Part shown: positions 1 to 8,773 of the stretch, in pieces | Position numbering within the stretch: the stretch's first letter is position 1 | Layout: the number at the start of each line of letters is the position of its first letter | Source: Crossiella sp. CA-258035 | GTDB taxonomy: Bacteria; Actinomycetota; Actinomycetes; Mycobacteriales; Pseudonocardiaceae | Assembly (NCBI RefSeq): GCF_030064675.1 | Contig: NZ_CP116413.1 | Span: 8,833,501-8,897,500, forward strand | Length of the DNA stretch: 64,000 bases | Direction: 5' to 3' | Notes under the pieces: generated by a model | Told to the model about the DNA's origin: nothing | The model's input: the letters and a program-made list of their open reading frames with translations, nothing else | Databases searched by the model: none | Translations under genes and position numbers: made by a program

Positions 1-283
1 ACTGGTCAACGCCAACCCCTACGGCAACGGCACCGCGGTGTTCACCGCGGACGGCCTGGCCGCGCGGGAGTACCAGCGGCGGGTGCAGGTCGGCATGGTG
101 GGCATCAACGTGCCGATCCCGGTGCCGATGGCGTACTACAGCTTCGGCGGCTGGAAGGACTCGCTCTTCGGCGACACGCACGTGCACGGGGCGGACGGGG
201 TGAAGTTCTACACCCGGCTCAAGGCGGTCACCGCCCGCTGGCCGCGGGAGTCCGGCATCGACCTGGGCTTTCCGACCGGCTGA
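1..283 (+). CDS. mmsA: Methylmalonate-semialdehyde dehydrogenase, C-terminal part
   Basis: Partial: the frame is open from base 2 and only about 93 C-terminal residues are present, the start lying off the left edge. The tail contains [11 protein letters not shown], then [20 protein letters not shown] and the end [20 protein letters not shown]. These are typical of CoA-dependent methylmalonate-semialdehyde dehydrogenases of the ALDH superfamily (valine and inositol catabolism, oxidative decarboxylation to propionyl-CoA). The catalytic Cys lies outside the window. A strong hairpin follows the stop. Other ALDH families are less likely because of the [14 protein letters not shown] signature. Confidence 0.88.
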   Translation, partial: LVNANPYGNGTAVFTADGLAAREYQRRVQVGMVGINVPIPVPMAYYSFGGWKDSLFGDTHVHGADGVKFYTRLKAVTARWPRESGIDLGFPTG

Positions 284-295
284 GGCTCGGGTCGG

Positions 296-327
296 CCTGT
301 TTCCCCTTGCGCGCCAGGGGAAACAGG
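296..327. terminator. Bidirectional hairpin terminator between convergent genes
   Basis: Perfect 12-bp inverted repeat (CCTGTTTCCCCT / AGGGGAAACAGG) with an 8-nt loop, starting 13 nt after the mmsA stop and 9 nt before the stop of the convergent membrane-protein gene. There is no long U-tract, as is common in actinobacteria. It is placed to serve both genes. Confidence 0.75.
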
Positions 328-335
328 TCAGTGCC

Positions 336-842
336 TCACTTGCCGGGCTTGAGCTTCTTGCAGTATTCGAGCTTGTCGGAGTACGAGAGCAGCTTCGGTT
401 CCTTCGGCCCCGACGGCGGCACGATGTCCGCTCCGGGCGTCAGTGGCCCCGGCCTGCCCGGCCACACCGTGGGGCACTCCTCAGGGAAGCAGTTGGCCGG
501 AAGCAACGACCGCCCGCCCGGCTGCACCACCGGCGCGCTGCCGTCCGCGGTTCGCCGGCACACCACCATCCCCTCGGGCCCAGCCTTCTCGACCACCTGG
601 CTCGCGGGCGGCACGCGGTCCTCGCTGAAGCCGTCGGCGATCGCGGTGGTGCCGAGGCCCACCACCATCACCCCGGCGATCGCGCCGGTGACCATCAGCG
701 CCCGGCTGCGGCGCAGACTCCGCTTGGCCGTGGACAGCACGGCCTGTGTATCGATCTTCATCGACGGTTCCTCTCCTAGTGCCCTGGCCAGCAGTTCGCG
801 GGCCTCGGCGTGGTCCAGATCGGACAGTTCGTGGTGGCTCAT
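336..842 (-). CDS. Membrane partner of an ECF sigma factor (hypothetical)
   Basis: 168 aa. The basic segment AKRSLRRSRA is followed by one transmembrane helix (about residues 50-68) and an extracytoplasmic domain with four Cys (in VVCRRT, PANCFPEECP and LEYCKKLK) that could form two disulfides. The start overlaps the stop of the upstream sigma gene by ATGA, so the pair is translationally coupled. Three such pairs occur in this window, and their layout (short cytosolic N-terminus, Arg-rich segment, one TM helix, secreted domain) resembles membrane anti-sigma regulators. No zinc anti-sigma HxxxCxxC motif is seen, so the anti-sigma role is inferred from context. Confidence 0.7.
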   Translation of the reverse strand: MSHHELSDLDHAEARELLARALGEEPSMKIDTQAVLSTAKRSLRRSRALMVTGAIAGVMVVGLGTTAIADGFSEDRVPPASQVVEKAGPEGMVVCRRTADGSAPVVQPGGRSLLPANCFPEECPTVWPGRPGPLTPGADIVPPSGPKEPKLLSYSDKLEYCKKLKPGK

Positions 843-1339
843 CGCCCTTCCTCCAGCACGAGATAGCCGGATAACGACTTCCGGAGTGCGGCCAGCCCTT
901 TGGCCGACTGACTCTTCACGGTCCCCTCGGAACAGCCGAGGAGACGAGCCACCTCCTGGACCGGGAGGTCCTCCCAGAACCGCAGCACCACGACCGCGCG
1001 CTGGCGTTTCGGCAGGGCGGCCAGCGCCCTGCGCACGTCAACCGCGACCTCGGCGCCCGTCTCGGGAGTGGGCAGGTCCGGCAGTTCCGCGGTCGCCTTC
1101 TCCCGCCGCCAGAACCGGCGGGACTCGTCGATCGCGGTGCGCACCAGCACCTGCCGCGCGTACGGCTCGATGGCACCGTGCGCCTCAAGCCTGCGCCACG
1201 CCTTGTACAGCTTGATCAGCGTGCTCTGCACCAGGTCCTCGGCGCGGTGCCAGTCGCCGCACAGCAGGAACGCGGTGCGGCGCAGAGCAGGTCCGCGGGC
1301 GCGGACGAACTCGACGAACTCGGCGTTGCGATCCCCCAA
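839..1339 (-). CDS. SigE-family ECF RNA polymerase sigma factor
   Basis: 166 aa from TTG. Region 2 (LRRTAFLLCGDWHRAEDLVQ) and region 4 (QRAVVVLRFWEDLPVQEVARLLGCSEGTVKS, helix-turn-helix) are both complete, as in group IV sigma factors of the SigE family. I chose TTG at 1339 because a strong Shine-Dalgarno sequence, GGGAGGAGG, sits 5 nt upstream. The alternative in-frame GTG at 1360 adds seven residues but has its GGAG only 1 nt away. The Shine-Dalgarno lies in one arm of a perfect 16-bp hairpin (1345-1389). Coupled to the downstream membrane gene by ATGA. Target promoters are unknown. Confidence 0.92.
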   Translation of the reverse strand: MGDRNAEFVEFVRARGPALRRTAFLLCGDWHRAEDLVQSTLIKLYKAWRRLEAHGAIEPYARQVLVRTAIDESRRFWRREKATAELPDLPTPETGAEVAVDVRRALAALPKRQRAVVVLRFWEDLPVQEVARLLGCSEGTVKSQSAKGLAALRKSLSGYLVLEEGR

Positions 1340-1344
1340 GGTGA

Positions 1345-1389
1345 CCTCCTCCCGGTCCACTCTCCAGTACGAGGTGGACCGGGAGGAGG
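1345..1389 (-). promoter_or_regulatory. Perfect 16-bp hairpin overlapping the sigma-gene Shine-Dalgarno
   Basis: Arms 1345-1360 and 1374-1389 are exact inverted complements with a 13-nt loop. In the minus-strand RNA the upstream arm CCTCCTCCC pairs with GGGAGGAGG, which is the ribosome-binding site for the TTG start at 1339. The hairpin also begins 28 nt after the tctA stop. It can therefore act as a terminator of tctCBA, as a translational lock on the sigma gene, or as both. No U-tract follows. Confidence 0.65.
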
Positions 1390-1393
1390 GTTG

Positions 1394-1416
1394 CCCCAGC
1401 CGGAGAACTGCTGGGG
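1394..1416 (-). terminator. Small hairpin directly after tctA
   Basis: CCCCAGC (1394-1400) pairs with GCTGGGG (1410-1416) over a 9-nt loop, starting 1 nt after the tctA stop. Together with the larger hairpin at 1345-1389 it probably ends tctCBA transcription. Weak alone. Confidence 0.4.
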
Positions 1417-1417
1417 G

Positions 1418-2917
1418 TCAGTTCCCGGCGCGGGCCGAACGCCTGCGCAGCAGCGCGCCCACCAGCGGAGCGAACAGGATCGCGGCCACCACCAGGTAGA
1501 CGGTGATGGAGAAGGGGGTGTTGACCAGTCCGGTGACGTCGCCGTCGCTGAGCTGGAGGGCCCGGCGCATCTGCAGCTCGGCGGCCGGGCCGAGGATGAC
1601 GCCGAGCACCGCGGGCAGCACCGGCAGGCCGTAGCGGCGCATGGCGAAGCCGAGCAGGCCGATGATGAACAGCACCACCAGGTCCAGCACGTCACCGCTG
1701 ACCGCGTACGCGCCGACGCTGGCGAAGAACAGGATGCCCGCGTACAGGTACGGCCGCGGGATCCGGAGCAGCTTGGTCCAGACCGGGGCCAGCGGCAGGT
1801 TCAGGATCAGCAGCAGCACGCTGCCCACGAACAGGCTCGCGATCAGGGCCCAGACCAGCGTGGACTCCCGCTGGAACAGCAGCGGACCGGGCTGGATGCC
1901 GTACTGCTGGAAGGCGGCCAGCATCACCGCCGCGGTGGCCGTGGTGGGCAGGCCGAGGGTGAGCATCGAGGTCAGCGTGCCCGCGGCGGAGGCACTCGCG
2001 GTGGACTCCGGACCGGCCACGCCCTCGATCGCGCCCTTGCCCCACTCCGACTTGTGCTTGGACAGCCGCTTCTCCGCCGCGTAGGACAGGAAGGTGGGGA
2101 TCTCCGCGCCACCGGCCGGGATCGCGCCGAACGGGAAGCCGATCAGCGGCCCGCGCAGCCACGGCTTCCAGGACCGGCGCAGGTCCGCCTTGCCCAGCCA
2201 GGGCCGCCCGACCGGGATCGGCTGGGCCGGCTTGCTGCGCAGGTGCGCGGCCACCCACAGCGACTCGCCGATGGCGAACAGGCCGACCGCGACCACCACC
2301 ACCTCGATGCCGTCGTTGAGGTGCAGCAGCCCGAAGGTGAGCCGCTGCTGGCCGGTCATCTGGTCCAGCCCGACCAGGCCGATGGACAGCCCGATCAGCA
2401 GCGAGGCGAAGCCGCGGATGCGGGACTTGCCCAGGATGGAGGTGACCGCGATGAAGGCCAGCACCATCACCGCGAAGTAGTCCGGCGCGCCGATGTCCAC
2501 CGCGAGGCTGGCCACGATCGGCGCGAGCAGCACCAGCAGCACGGTGCCCGCGATGCCGCCGACGAAGTGGCCGATCGCCGCGGCGGCCAGCGCCTGGGAG
2601 CCCCGACCGTTGCGCGCCATGGGGTTTCCCTCGATCGCGGTCACCACGGCCGCGGTCTCCCCCGGCGTGTTGAGCAGGATCGAGGTGGTGGAGCCGCCGT
2701 ACATGCCGCCGTAGTAGATGCCGGCGAACATGATGAACGCGCCGATCGGGTCCAGGCCGTAGGTGATCGGCAGCAGCAGCGCCACCGCCATCGCCGGGCC
2801 GATGCCGGGCAGCACGCCGATGGCGGTGCCCAGCAGCACGCCGATCACCGCGTACAGCAGGTTCATCGGGGTCAGCGCGGTGCCGAAGCCCTCGATCAGA
2901 TGTGCCAGCGTGTCCAT
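1418..2917 (-). CDS. tctA: Tripartite tricarboxylate transporter, large membrane subunit TctA
   Basis: 499 aa, the usual TctA length, with about ten or more hydrophobic helices. The N-terminus has the family signatures [24 protein letters not shown] and [23 protein letters not shown]; a second conserved block is [22 protein letters not shown]. It forms the channel of a TTT-family secondary transporter that imports citrate or another tricarboxylate with TctB and the periplasmic binding protein TctC. Last gene of tctC-tctB-tctA, 1 nt after tctB. The divergent CitA/CitB-type system is the likely regulator. Confidence 0.95.
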   Translation of the reverse strand: MDTLAHLIEGFGTALTPMNLLYAVIGVLLGTAIGVLPGIGPAMAVALLLPITYGLDPIGAFIMFAGIYYGGMYGGSTTSILLNTPGETAAVVTAIEGNPMARNGRGSQALAAAAIGHFVGGIAGTVLLVLLAPIVASLAVDIGAPDYFAVMVLAFIAVTSILGKSRIRGFASLLIGLSIGLVGLDQMTGQQRLTFGLLHLNDGIEVVVVAVGLFAIGESLWVAAHLRSKPAQPIPVGRPWLGKADLRRSWKPWLRGPLIGFPFGAIPAGGAEIPTFLSYAAEKRLSKHKSEWGKGAIEGVAGPESTASASAAGTLTSMLTLGLPTTATAAVMLAAFQQYGIQPGPLLFQRESTLVWALIASLFVGSVLLLILNLPLAPVWTKLLRIPRPYLYAGILFFASVGAYAVSGDVLDLVVLFIIGLLGFAMRRYGLPVLPAVLGVILGPAAELQMRRALQLSDGDVTGLVNTPFSITVYLVVAAILFAPLVGALLRRRSARAGN

Positions 2918-2918
2918 G

Positions 2919-3436
2919 TCAGAGCACCCCAGTCAGCGGTCCGCCCGGCAGCGAGACGCCGAGCAGGGTGTTGAACACCAGGTAGGTCAGGATGGACAGC
3001 CCGGCCGCGACCAGCGGGTCGCGCACGAAGTTCCGGCTGCCGAGCGCGTAGGCCGCGCCCCAGAACAGCACCATCCCGGACAGCGGGAAGCCGACCAGGT
3101 TGATCAGCACCACGTTGGCCAGGAAGGCCGCCGCCAGCTGCGCCACCACCCGCCAGTCCGCGGGCGCGTCCAGGTCGACGTCCTCACCGGCCTCGGCCTC
3201 ACCGCGCCCGCCCCGCAGCACGTCCCTGGCCAGCAGCGCGGCCACCAGGATCAGGCCGCCGCCGACCAGGTAGGGCACCAGCTCGGGGCCGACCGGGCCG
3301 CGCTGGGTGAAGTTGGCCGGGATGCGGATCGCGTCGGCCACCACCAGCACGCCGAGGGCGAGCAGCAGCAGGCAGATGCCGAGCTCGGAGCGCTCCTTCA
3401 GCCAGACCAGCGCCGGGCGGGCCTTCGTCTGCTCAC

Positions 3437-3440
<4 letters not shown>
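2919..3440 (-). CDS. tctB: Tripartite tricarboxylate transporter, small membrane subunit TctB
   Basis: 173 aa with four predicted transmembrane helices: near residues 17-35 ([19 protein letters not shown]), 50-70, 100-125 and 140-165. This fits the small TctB/DUF1468 subunit that pairs with TctA. The start codon overlaps the tctC stop (ATGA) and tctA follows after 1 nt, so the three genes are one operon. Substrate is inferred from the family only. Confidence 0.9.
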
Positions 3441-4423
<983 letters not shown>

Positions 4424-4505
4424 CGATCCTCGCCTCCTCGTCTCGCCGTGAGCTAAGCCATAGTGACCACTTACGCTGAAAACCGTGTTCTTGCGTCCGC
4501 AGCGT

Positions 4506-4522
4506 TCGTTGTGGTCGTTGTG
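4506..4522 (+). promoter_or_regulatory. Direct repeat in the tctC/kinase divergent promoter region
   Basis: TCGTTGTG occurs twice (4506-4513 and 4515-4522) with 1 nt between, inside the 132-bp spacer between tctC and the histidine-kinase gene. CitB/DcuR-type regulators often bind such repeats, so this is a candidate site for the neighbouring response regulator. Low confidence: no second copy was found. Confidence 0.3.
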
Positions 4523-4555
4523 TTCACGCGATGGAGGCACGAGGAGGTGCTGGGC

Positions 4556-6163
4556 GTGGGTGTGCGCGGGTCGCTGGCGCGGCAGCTGTTCGTGCTGCAG
4601 TTCCTCATCGTGCTGGCGCTGCTGGGCGCGGTGACCACGCTCTCGCTGGGCCAGACCACCGCGAACTTCCGGGAGGACCAGGGCCGCCGGATGCTGATGC
4701 TGGCCGAGCAGGTGGCCGCCACCGACTCGGTGCAGGACGCGCTGGGCGACCCCCGGCGCTACTACCGGCTGGCCACCCTGGCCGAGACCGCGCGCAGCCT
4801 GAACGGGAACAGCTCGATCGCCATCGCCACCCCTGACCTGCGGATTCGCACCGCCACCGATCCGAGGCTGGTGGGCACGGCGCTGACCGTCGGCCAGCCG
4901 GAGGTGGTCAGGGGCCGCAGCTGGGAGGGCGTGCTGGGCGAGGAGGTGGTGGCCCAGGTGCCGGTGCTCTCCAGCGCCGAGGGCATGGAGGGCCGGGTGA
5001 TCGGCCTGGTCAGCGCGGGACAGCGGGAGCCGGGGCTGTGGGCCTCGCTGGTCAGCTCGCCCCGCGACCTGCTGATCCACCTGGGGCTGGGCACCGGGAT
5101 CGGGGTGCTCGGCTCGCTGCTGGCCGCCTGGTGGGTGAAGCGGCAGACGCTGGGGCTGGAGCCGAGGGAGATCACCGGGCTGGTGGAGCACCGGGAGGCG
5201 ATGCTGCACGGCATCCGGGAGGGTGTGGTCGGCCTGGACCAGCAGCACCGGATCACCCTGATGAACACCTCGGCCCGCGAACTGCTCGCGCTGGCGGACC
5301 CGGTGGGCGCGCAGGTGGACGAGCTGGCGGTGAACGAGCGGCTGCGCGATGTGCTGACCGGGCGGGCCAGCGGGGAGAACCAGGTGGTGCTGCGCAGCGG
5401 GCGGGTGCTGGTGATGAACCGGATGCCGATCGTCATGCGCGGCCAGCCGATCGGCGCGGTGGTGACCCTGCGGGACCGGACCGAACTCGTCGCACTGCAA
5501 CAGGAGCTGGACGTCAACCGGCACACCACGGACACCCTGCGGGCGCAGGCGCACGAGTTCCGCAACGAGCTGCACACCATCGCCGGGCTGATCGAGCTGG
5601 GCGAGTACGACGAGGTGGTCCGCTACGTCACGCGGGCGAACCGGGCGCACGAGGAGTGGAGCTCGGCGGTGACCGCGCGGATCGCCGACCCGGCGCTGGC
5701 CGCGCTGCTGATCGCCAAGGCCAGCCTGGCCGCGGAGCGCGCGGTGGGCATCCGGCTCTCCGAAGAGTCCACTGTGGTCAGAGTGGATGACGCGCTGTCC
5801 CAGGACCTGGTGACGGTGGTGGGCAACCTGGTGGACAACGCGCTGGACGCGCTGCCCGCCGGAGCGGGGCAGTGGATCGAGGTGCACATCGTCGGTTCGA
5901 CGGAAGAGGTGCTGGTGCGGGTGCGGGACTCCGGACCGGGCATCGCGCCCGAGCTGGCCGAGGAGGTCTTCGAGCACGGGTTCACCACCAAGGTGGCCAC
6001 CCAGGGCGGGCAGCGCGGCATCGGGCTGGCGCTGACCAGGCAGGTGTGCGTGCGCCGGGGCGGTTCGGTCTCGGTGCGCAACGAGGGCGGCGCGGTGTTC
6101 ACCGCCCGGCTGGGCCGGGTGCCCGCCGCAGTCGGCGCCCGCCCGCCGGAGGTGGCCGAATGA
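4556..6163 (+). CDS. CitA/DcuS-type sensor histidine kinase
   Basis: 535 aa. TM1 about 10-32, extracytoplasmic sensor about 35-170, TM2 about 172-194, PAS domain about 210-312, then a short dimerisation helix with phospho-acceptor H333 in AHEFRNELHT, the form typical of the CitA/DcuS class. The ATPase domain follows with N box (GNLVDNALDAL), DSGPGIAPE and GQRGIGLALT. Start GTG 4556 has GAGGAGG 8 nt upstream; the open frame before it lacks a binding site. It probably senses a di- or tricarboxylate and controls the divergent tctCBA. Confidence 0.9.
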   Translation: MGVRGSLARQLFVLQFLIVLALLGAVTTLSLGQTTANFREDQGRRMLMLAEQVAATDSVQDALGDPRRYYRLATLAETARSLNGNSSIAIATPDLRIRTATDPRLVGTALTVGQPEVVRGRSWEGVLGEEVVAQVPVLSSAEGMEGRVIGLVSAGQREPGLWASLVSSPRDLLIHLGLGTGIGVLGSLLAAWWVKRQTLGLEPREITGLVEHREAMLHGIREGVVGLDQQHRITLMNTSARELLALADPVGAQVDELAVNERLRDVLTGRASGENQVVLRSGRVLVMNRMPIVMRGQPIGAVVTLRDRTELVALQQELDVNRHTTDTLRAQAHEFRNELHTIAGLIELGEYDEVVRYVTRANRAHEEWSSAVTARIADPALAALLIAKASLAAERAVGIRLSEESTVVRVDDALSQDLVTVVGNLVDNALDALPAGAGQWIEVHIVGSTEEVLVRVRDSGPGIAPELAEEVFEHGFTTKVATQGGQRGIGLALTRQVCVRRGGSVSVRNEGGAVFTARLGRVPAAVGARPPEVAE

Positions 6164-6837
6164 TCAGGGTGCTGGTGGTCGACGACGACTTCATGGTGGC
6201 CAAGGTGCACAGCGGCTACGTGGCGCGCACCCCCGGCTTCGAGGTGGTCGGGGTGGCGCACACCGCGGCCGAGGCCATCCGCTCGGTGCGCGAGCTGCGG
6301 CCGGACCTGGTGCTGCTGGACATCTACCTGCCCGACGCCGACGGCGTGCACGTGCTGCGCGAGCTGCGCGCGGGGGCCGCGGGCGAGGCGGCCGGGGACA
6401 CCGACGTGATCGTGGTGACCGCGGCCAGGGATGTGGAGACGGTGCGCGCGGCGGTGCGCGGCGGGGTGCTGCACTACCTGATCAAGCCGTTCGAGTACGC
6501 GGCCCTGCGCGACCAGCTGGCGCACTTCGCCGAGGTCCGGCAGCGGCTGACCGGCTCGGTGGACCAGGCCGTGGTGGACCAGGTCTTCGGCGCGAGGCCG
6601 ACCGCGGCCCCGACCATGCCCAAGGGCCTGACCCCGCAGACCGCGAAGCTGGTGGAGGAGGTGCTGCGGGCGGCCGACGGCGACGTCTCGGCCACCGAGT
6701 GCGCGACCGGGACCAACCTGTCCAGGGTCAGCGCCCGGCGCTACCTGGAGCACTTCGTCAGCGCGGGCCGGGCCGAGGTGCGGCTGCGCTACGGCAGCAC
6801 CGGCCGTCCGGAACGGCGCTACCGCTGGGTCAACTGA
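6160..6837 (+). CDS. CitB/DcuR-type response regulator
   Basis: 225 aa. The receiver domain (1-120) has acidic residues D8-D10, phospho-acceptor D54 in LVLLDIYLPDAD and the conserved Lys in YLIKPFEY. The C-terminal DNA-binding part (about 160-225) has the helix-turn-helix LSRVSARRYLEHFV, typical of the CitB class rather than OmpR or NarL. The start overlaps the kinase stop (ATGA). The likely target is the tctC/kinase spacer. Its last 19 bp overlap the convergent gene 6819-7547. Confidence 0.9.
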   Translation: MIRVLVVDDDFMVAKVHSGYVARTPGFEVVGVAHTAAEAIRSVRELRPDLVLLDIYLPDADGVHVLRELRAGAAGEAAGDTDVIVVTAARDVETVRAAVRGGVLHYLIKPFEYAALRDQLAHFAEVRQRLTGSVDQAVVDQVFGARPTAAPTMPKGLTPQTAKLVEEVLRAADGDVSATECATGTNLSRVSARRYLEHFVSAGRAEVRLRYGSTGRPERRYRWVN

Positions 6838-7547
6838 CCGAGCAAGGCCAGGTTCGTGGTCAGCTCGGCGATCTCCGCGCCGGAGAGGATCGGCCAGGCC
6901 GGGCTGTCCGTGACCACCGCGCTGACCTGCCCGCCGGTCTTGTCGATCACCAGCACCTCGCGTTCGGCCACCGCCGCGTCGGCCTTCCTCGGCCAGGAGA
7001 ACCTGGTGAACTCCGGCGGCCGCAGCGTCTCCGACCGGCAGCCGTCGGCGGTGTCACAGCTGATCGGATGCCCGGTCGGCGGCCGCACCACGATCACCAG
7101 CGAGCCACTGCGGCCCTGCGTGTCGGTGATCCTGGCCCCCATCCGGATGATGTCGCCGACCACCTGGAACGTGCCGGGCTTGCCCTGGCTGTCGGAGATC
7201 GCGGTGTAGCCCTTGGGCAGCCAGCGCTGCTTGGCCAGCAGGCCGGTGTAGAACTCGGCGTCGCGCACGGTCATCGGCGGGAACAACGGGGCCGGGCTGG
7301 TGGTCACCGAGGACGGCGGCGGCGTGGTCATCGCGGCGGGTTCGGCCTCCGGCACCGGCAACAGCGCGACCGTCCCCGTGCCGAGCAGCGCGAGCACCGC
7401 GGTCAGCACCAGCGCGACACCGAACCGTCGCCTGCGCACCACCCTGCGCCCATCCCGGACGACATCCGCGCAGCTCACGGTAGGCGGCGGCGCCTCGGCG
7501 GCCAGCACCGACCGCAACTCACTCGCGCGTAGCTCACCGCTGGGCAA
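6819..7547 (-). CDS. Orphan membrane protein resembling ECF sigma partners
   Basis: 242 aa from TTG, set by a perfect AAGGAGG 6 nt upstream. The cytosolic N-terminus has PPP-x5-DVV and an Arg-rich RRVVRRRR, then one TM helix (about 43-63), a Pro/Thr-rich linker and an extracytoplasmic domain with two Cys (SCDTADGC). The N-terminus matches that of the sigma partner at 57120-57863 (PPPSFNEQDVV ... FGVALLVGG), but no sigma gene is adjacent: its neighbours are purM and a convergent response regulator. The function is unknown; an anti-sigma-like role is inference. Confidence 0.75.
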   Translation of the reverse strand: MPSGELRASELRSVLAAEAPPPTVSCADVVRDGRRVVRRRRFGVALVLTAVLALLGTGTVALLPVPEAEPAAMTTPPPSSVTTSPAPLFPPMTVRDAEFYTGLLAKQRWLPKGYTAISDSQGKPGTFQVVGDIIRMGARITDTQGRSGSLVIVVRPPTGHPISCDTADGCRSETLRPPEFTRFSWPRKADAAVAEREVLVIDKTGGQVSAVVTDSPAWPILSGAEIAELTTNLALLGQLTQR

Positions 7548-7556
7548 ACCCGACCT

Positions 7557-7598
7557 CCTTCCGCACTCACCGCTACTACGGCACAGCGGTGCGGAAGG
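7557..7598 (-). promoter_or_regulatory. Hairpin overlapping the orphan gene's Shine-Dalgarno
   Basis: CCTTCCGCAC (7557-7566) and GTGCGGAAGG (7589-7598) are exact 10-bp complements, and CGCT/AGCG can pair inside with a 4-nt bulge. On the minus-strand RNA the 3' arm supplies the first four bases of AAGGAGG (7554-7560), the ribosome-binding site of the TTG start at 7547. It begins 46 nt after the purM stop, so it may be a purM terminator or a translational control element. Confidence 0.5.
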
Positions 7599-7644
7599 TT
7601 GTCAGGGTTACCTGGTCGAGTGACGAAGGCTGCTGCGAACTCCC

Positions 7645-8733
7645 CTAAAAACGGGGGTGGTCGCCGCGCAGGACCGCGCGGTCCTCGGGCTTCTCGCCGG
7701 GTTCGGTGCTCTTGCGGACCTCGCCGAGCACCCAGGCCGGCACGTGCCGGGCGGTGAGCACGGCCAGGGCGCGGTCGACCTCCTCGGGCGCGACCACGGC
7801 GACCATGCCGACGCCCATGTTGAAGGTCTTCTCCATCTCCGGCTTCTCCACCCGGCCGCGCTGGGCGATCAGCGCGAACACCGGCGCCGGGGTCCAGGTG
7901 CCGCGGTCCAGCTCGGCGATCAGGCCCTTGGGGATGACCCGGCCCAGGTTGCCGGCCAGGCCGCCGCCGGTGACGTGCGCGAAGGTGCGCACATCGGCCT
8001 CGGCGGCCAGCGCCAGGCAGTCCTTGGCGTAGATCCGGGTGGGCTCCAGCATCTCCTCGCCGAGGGTGCGGCCGAACTCCTCGACGTGGCCCTCCAGCGG
8101 CATCCGGCCGATCTCCAGCAGCACGTGCCTGGCCAGCGAGTAGCCGTTGGAGTGCAGGCCGGAGGAGCCCATGCCGATCAGCACGTCGCCCGGCCGGACC
8201 CGGTCTGGGCCGAGCAGCTTGTCCGCCTCGACCACGCCGACGCCGGTGGCGGACATGTCGTAGTGGCCGGGGTCCATCAGGCCGGGGTGCTCGGCGGTCT
8301 CCCCGCCCAGCAGCGCGCAGCCGGCCTGCGCGCAGCCCTCGGCGATGCCCTTGACCAGCGCGGCGATCCGCTCCGGCACCACCTTGCCGACCGCGATGTA
8401 GTCCTGCAGGAACAGCGGCTCGGCGCCGCAGACCACCAGGTCGTCCACCACCATGGCGACCAGGTCGATGCCCACGGTGTCGTGCTTGTCCAGGGCCTGG
8501 GCCACCGCGAGCTTGGTGCCGACGCCGTCGGTGGAGGAGGCCAGCACCGGCTCCTGCCAGCGGTCCAGCTTGAGCTTGAACAGCCCGGCGAACCCGCCGA
8601 TGCCGCCGAGCACCTCGGGCCGGGTGGCCTTCGCCGCCCACGGCTTGAGCTGCTCAACAGCTTCGTCACCTGCGGCGATGTCCACTCCAGCGGCCGCGTA
8701 AGTGGCCTTCCCGCTTTCGGCGTGCGCGGTCAC
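7645..8733 (-). CDS. purM: Phosphoribosylformylglycinamidine cyclo-ligase (AIR synthetase)
   Basis: 362 aa from GTG 8733 (GGAGC about 12 nt upstream), close to the usual 350. It starts TAHAESGKATYAAAGVDI, the normal PurM N-terminus; the frame can be read upstream to 8844, but that would overlap purF. Family motifs: SSTDGVGTK, LLGGETAEHPGLM and LIGMGSSGLHSNGYSLAR. It performs the ATP-dependent closure of FGAM to AIR, step 5 of purine synthesis, in the cytosol. Lies 40 bp downstream of purF in the same direction, so the two probably form an operon. Confidence 0.96.
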   Translation of the reverse strand: MTAHAESGKATYAAAGVDIAAGDEAVEQLKPWAAKATRPEVLGGIGGFAGLFKLKLDRWQEPVLASSTDGVGTKLAVAQALDKHDTVGIDLVAMVVDDLVVCGAEPLFLQDYIAVGKVVPERIAALVKGIAEGCAQAGCALLGGETAEHPGLMDPGHYDMSATGVGVVEADKLLGPDRVRPGDVLIGMGSSGLHSNGYSLARHVLLEIGRMPLEGHVEEFGRTLGEEMLEPTRIYAKDCLALAAEADVRTFAHVTGGGLAGNLGRVIPKGLIAELDRGTWTPAPVFALIAQRGRVEKPEMEKTFNMGVGMVAVVAPEEVDRALAVLTARHVPAWVLGEVRKSTEPGEKPEDRAVLRGDHPRF

Positions 8734-8773
8734 GGTCTGTCCAGCTCCATCCGATGAAATGTCTCTAGCGAGG

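Noticed and set aside
1178..2974. Long plus-strand open frame (598 codons) across sigma and tctA genes
   Set aside because: Antisense to tctA; Gln/Arg/His-rich wording without domains, typical of high-GC mirror frames.
4762..5977. Upstream extension of tctC and other minus-strand frames across the kinase gene
   Set aside because: The tctC start is fixed by signal peptide and GAGGAGG at 4423; the rest is antisense to a kinase with all motifs.
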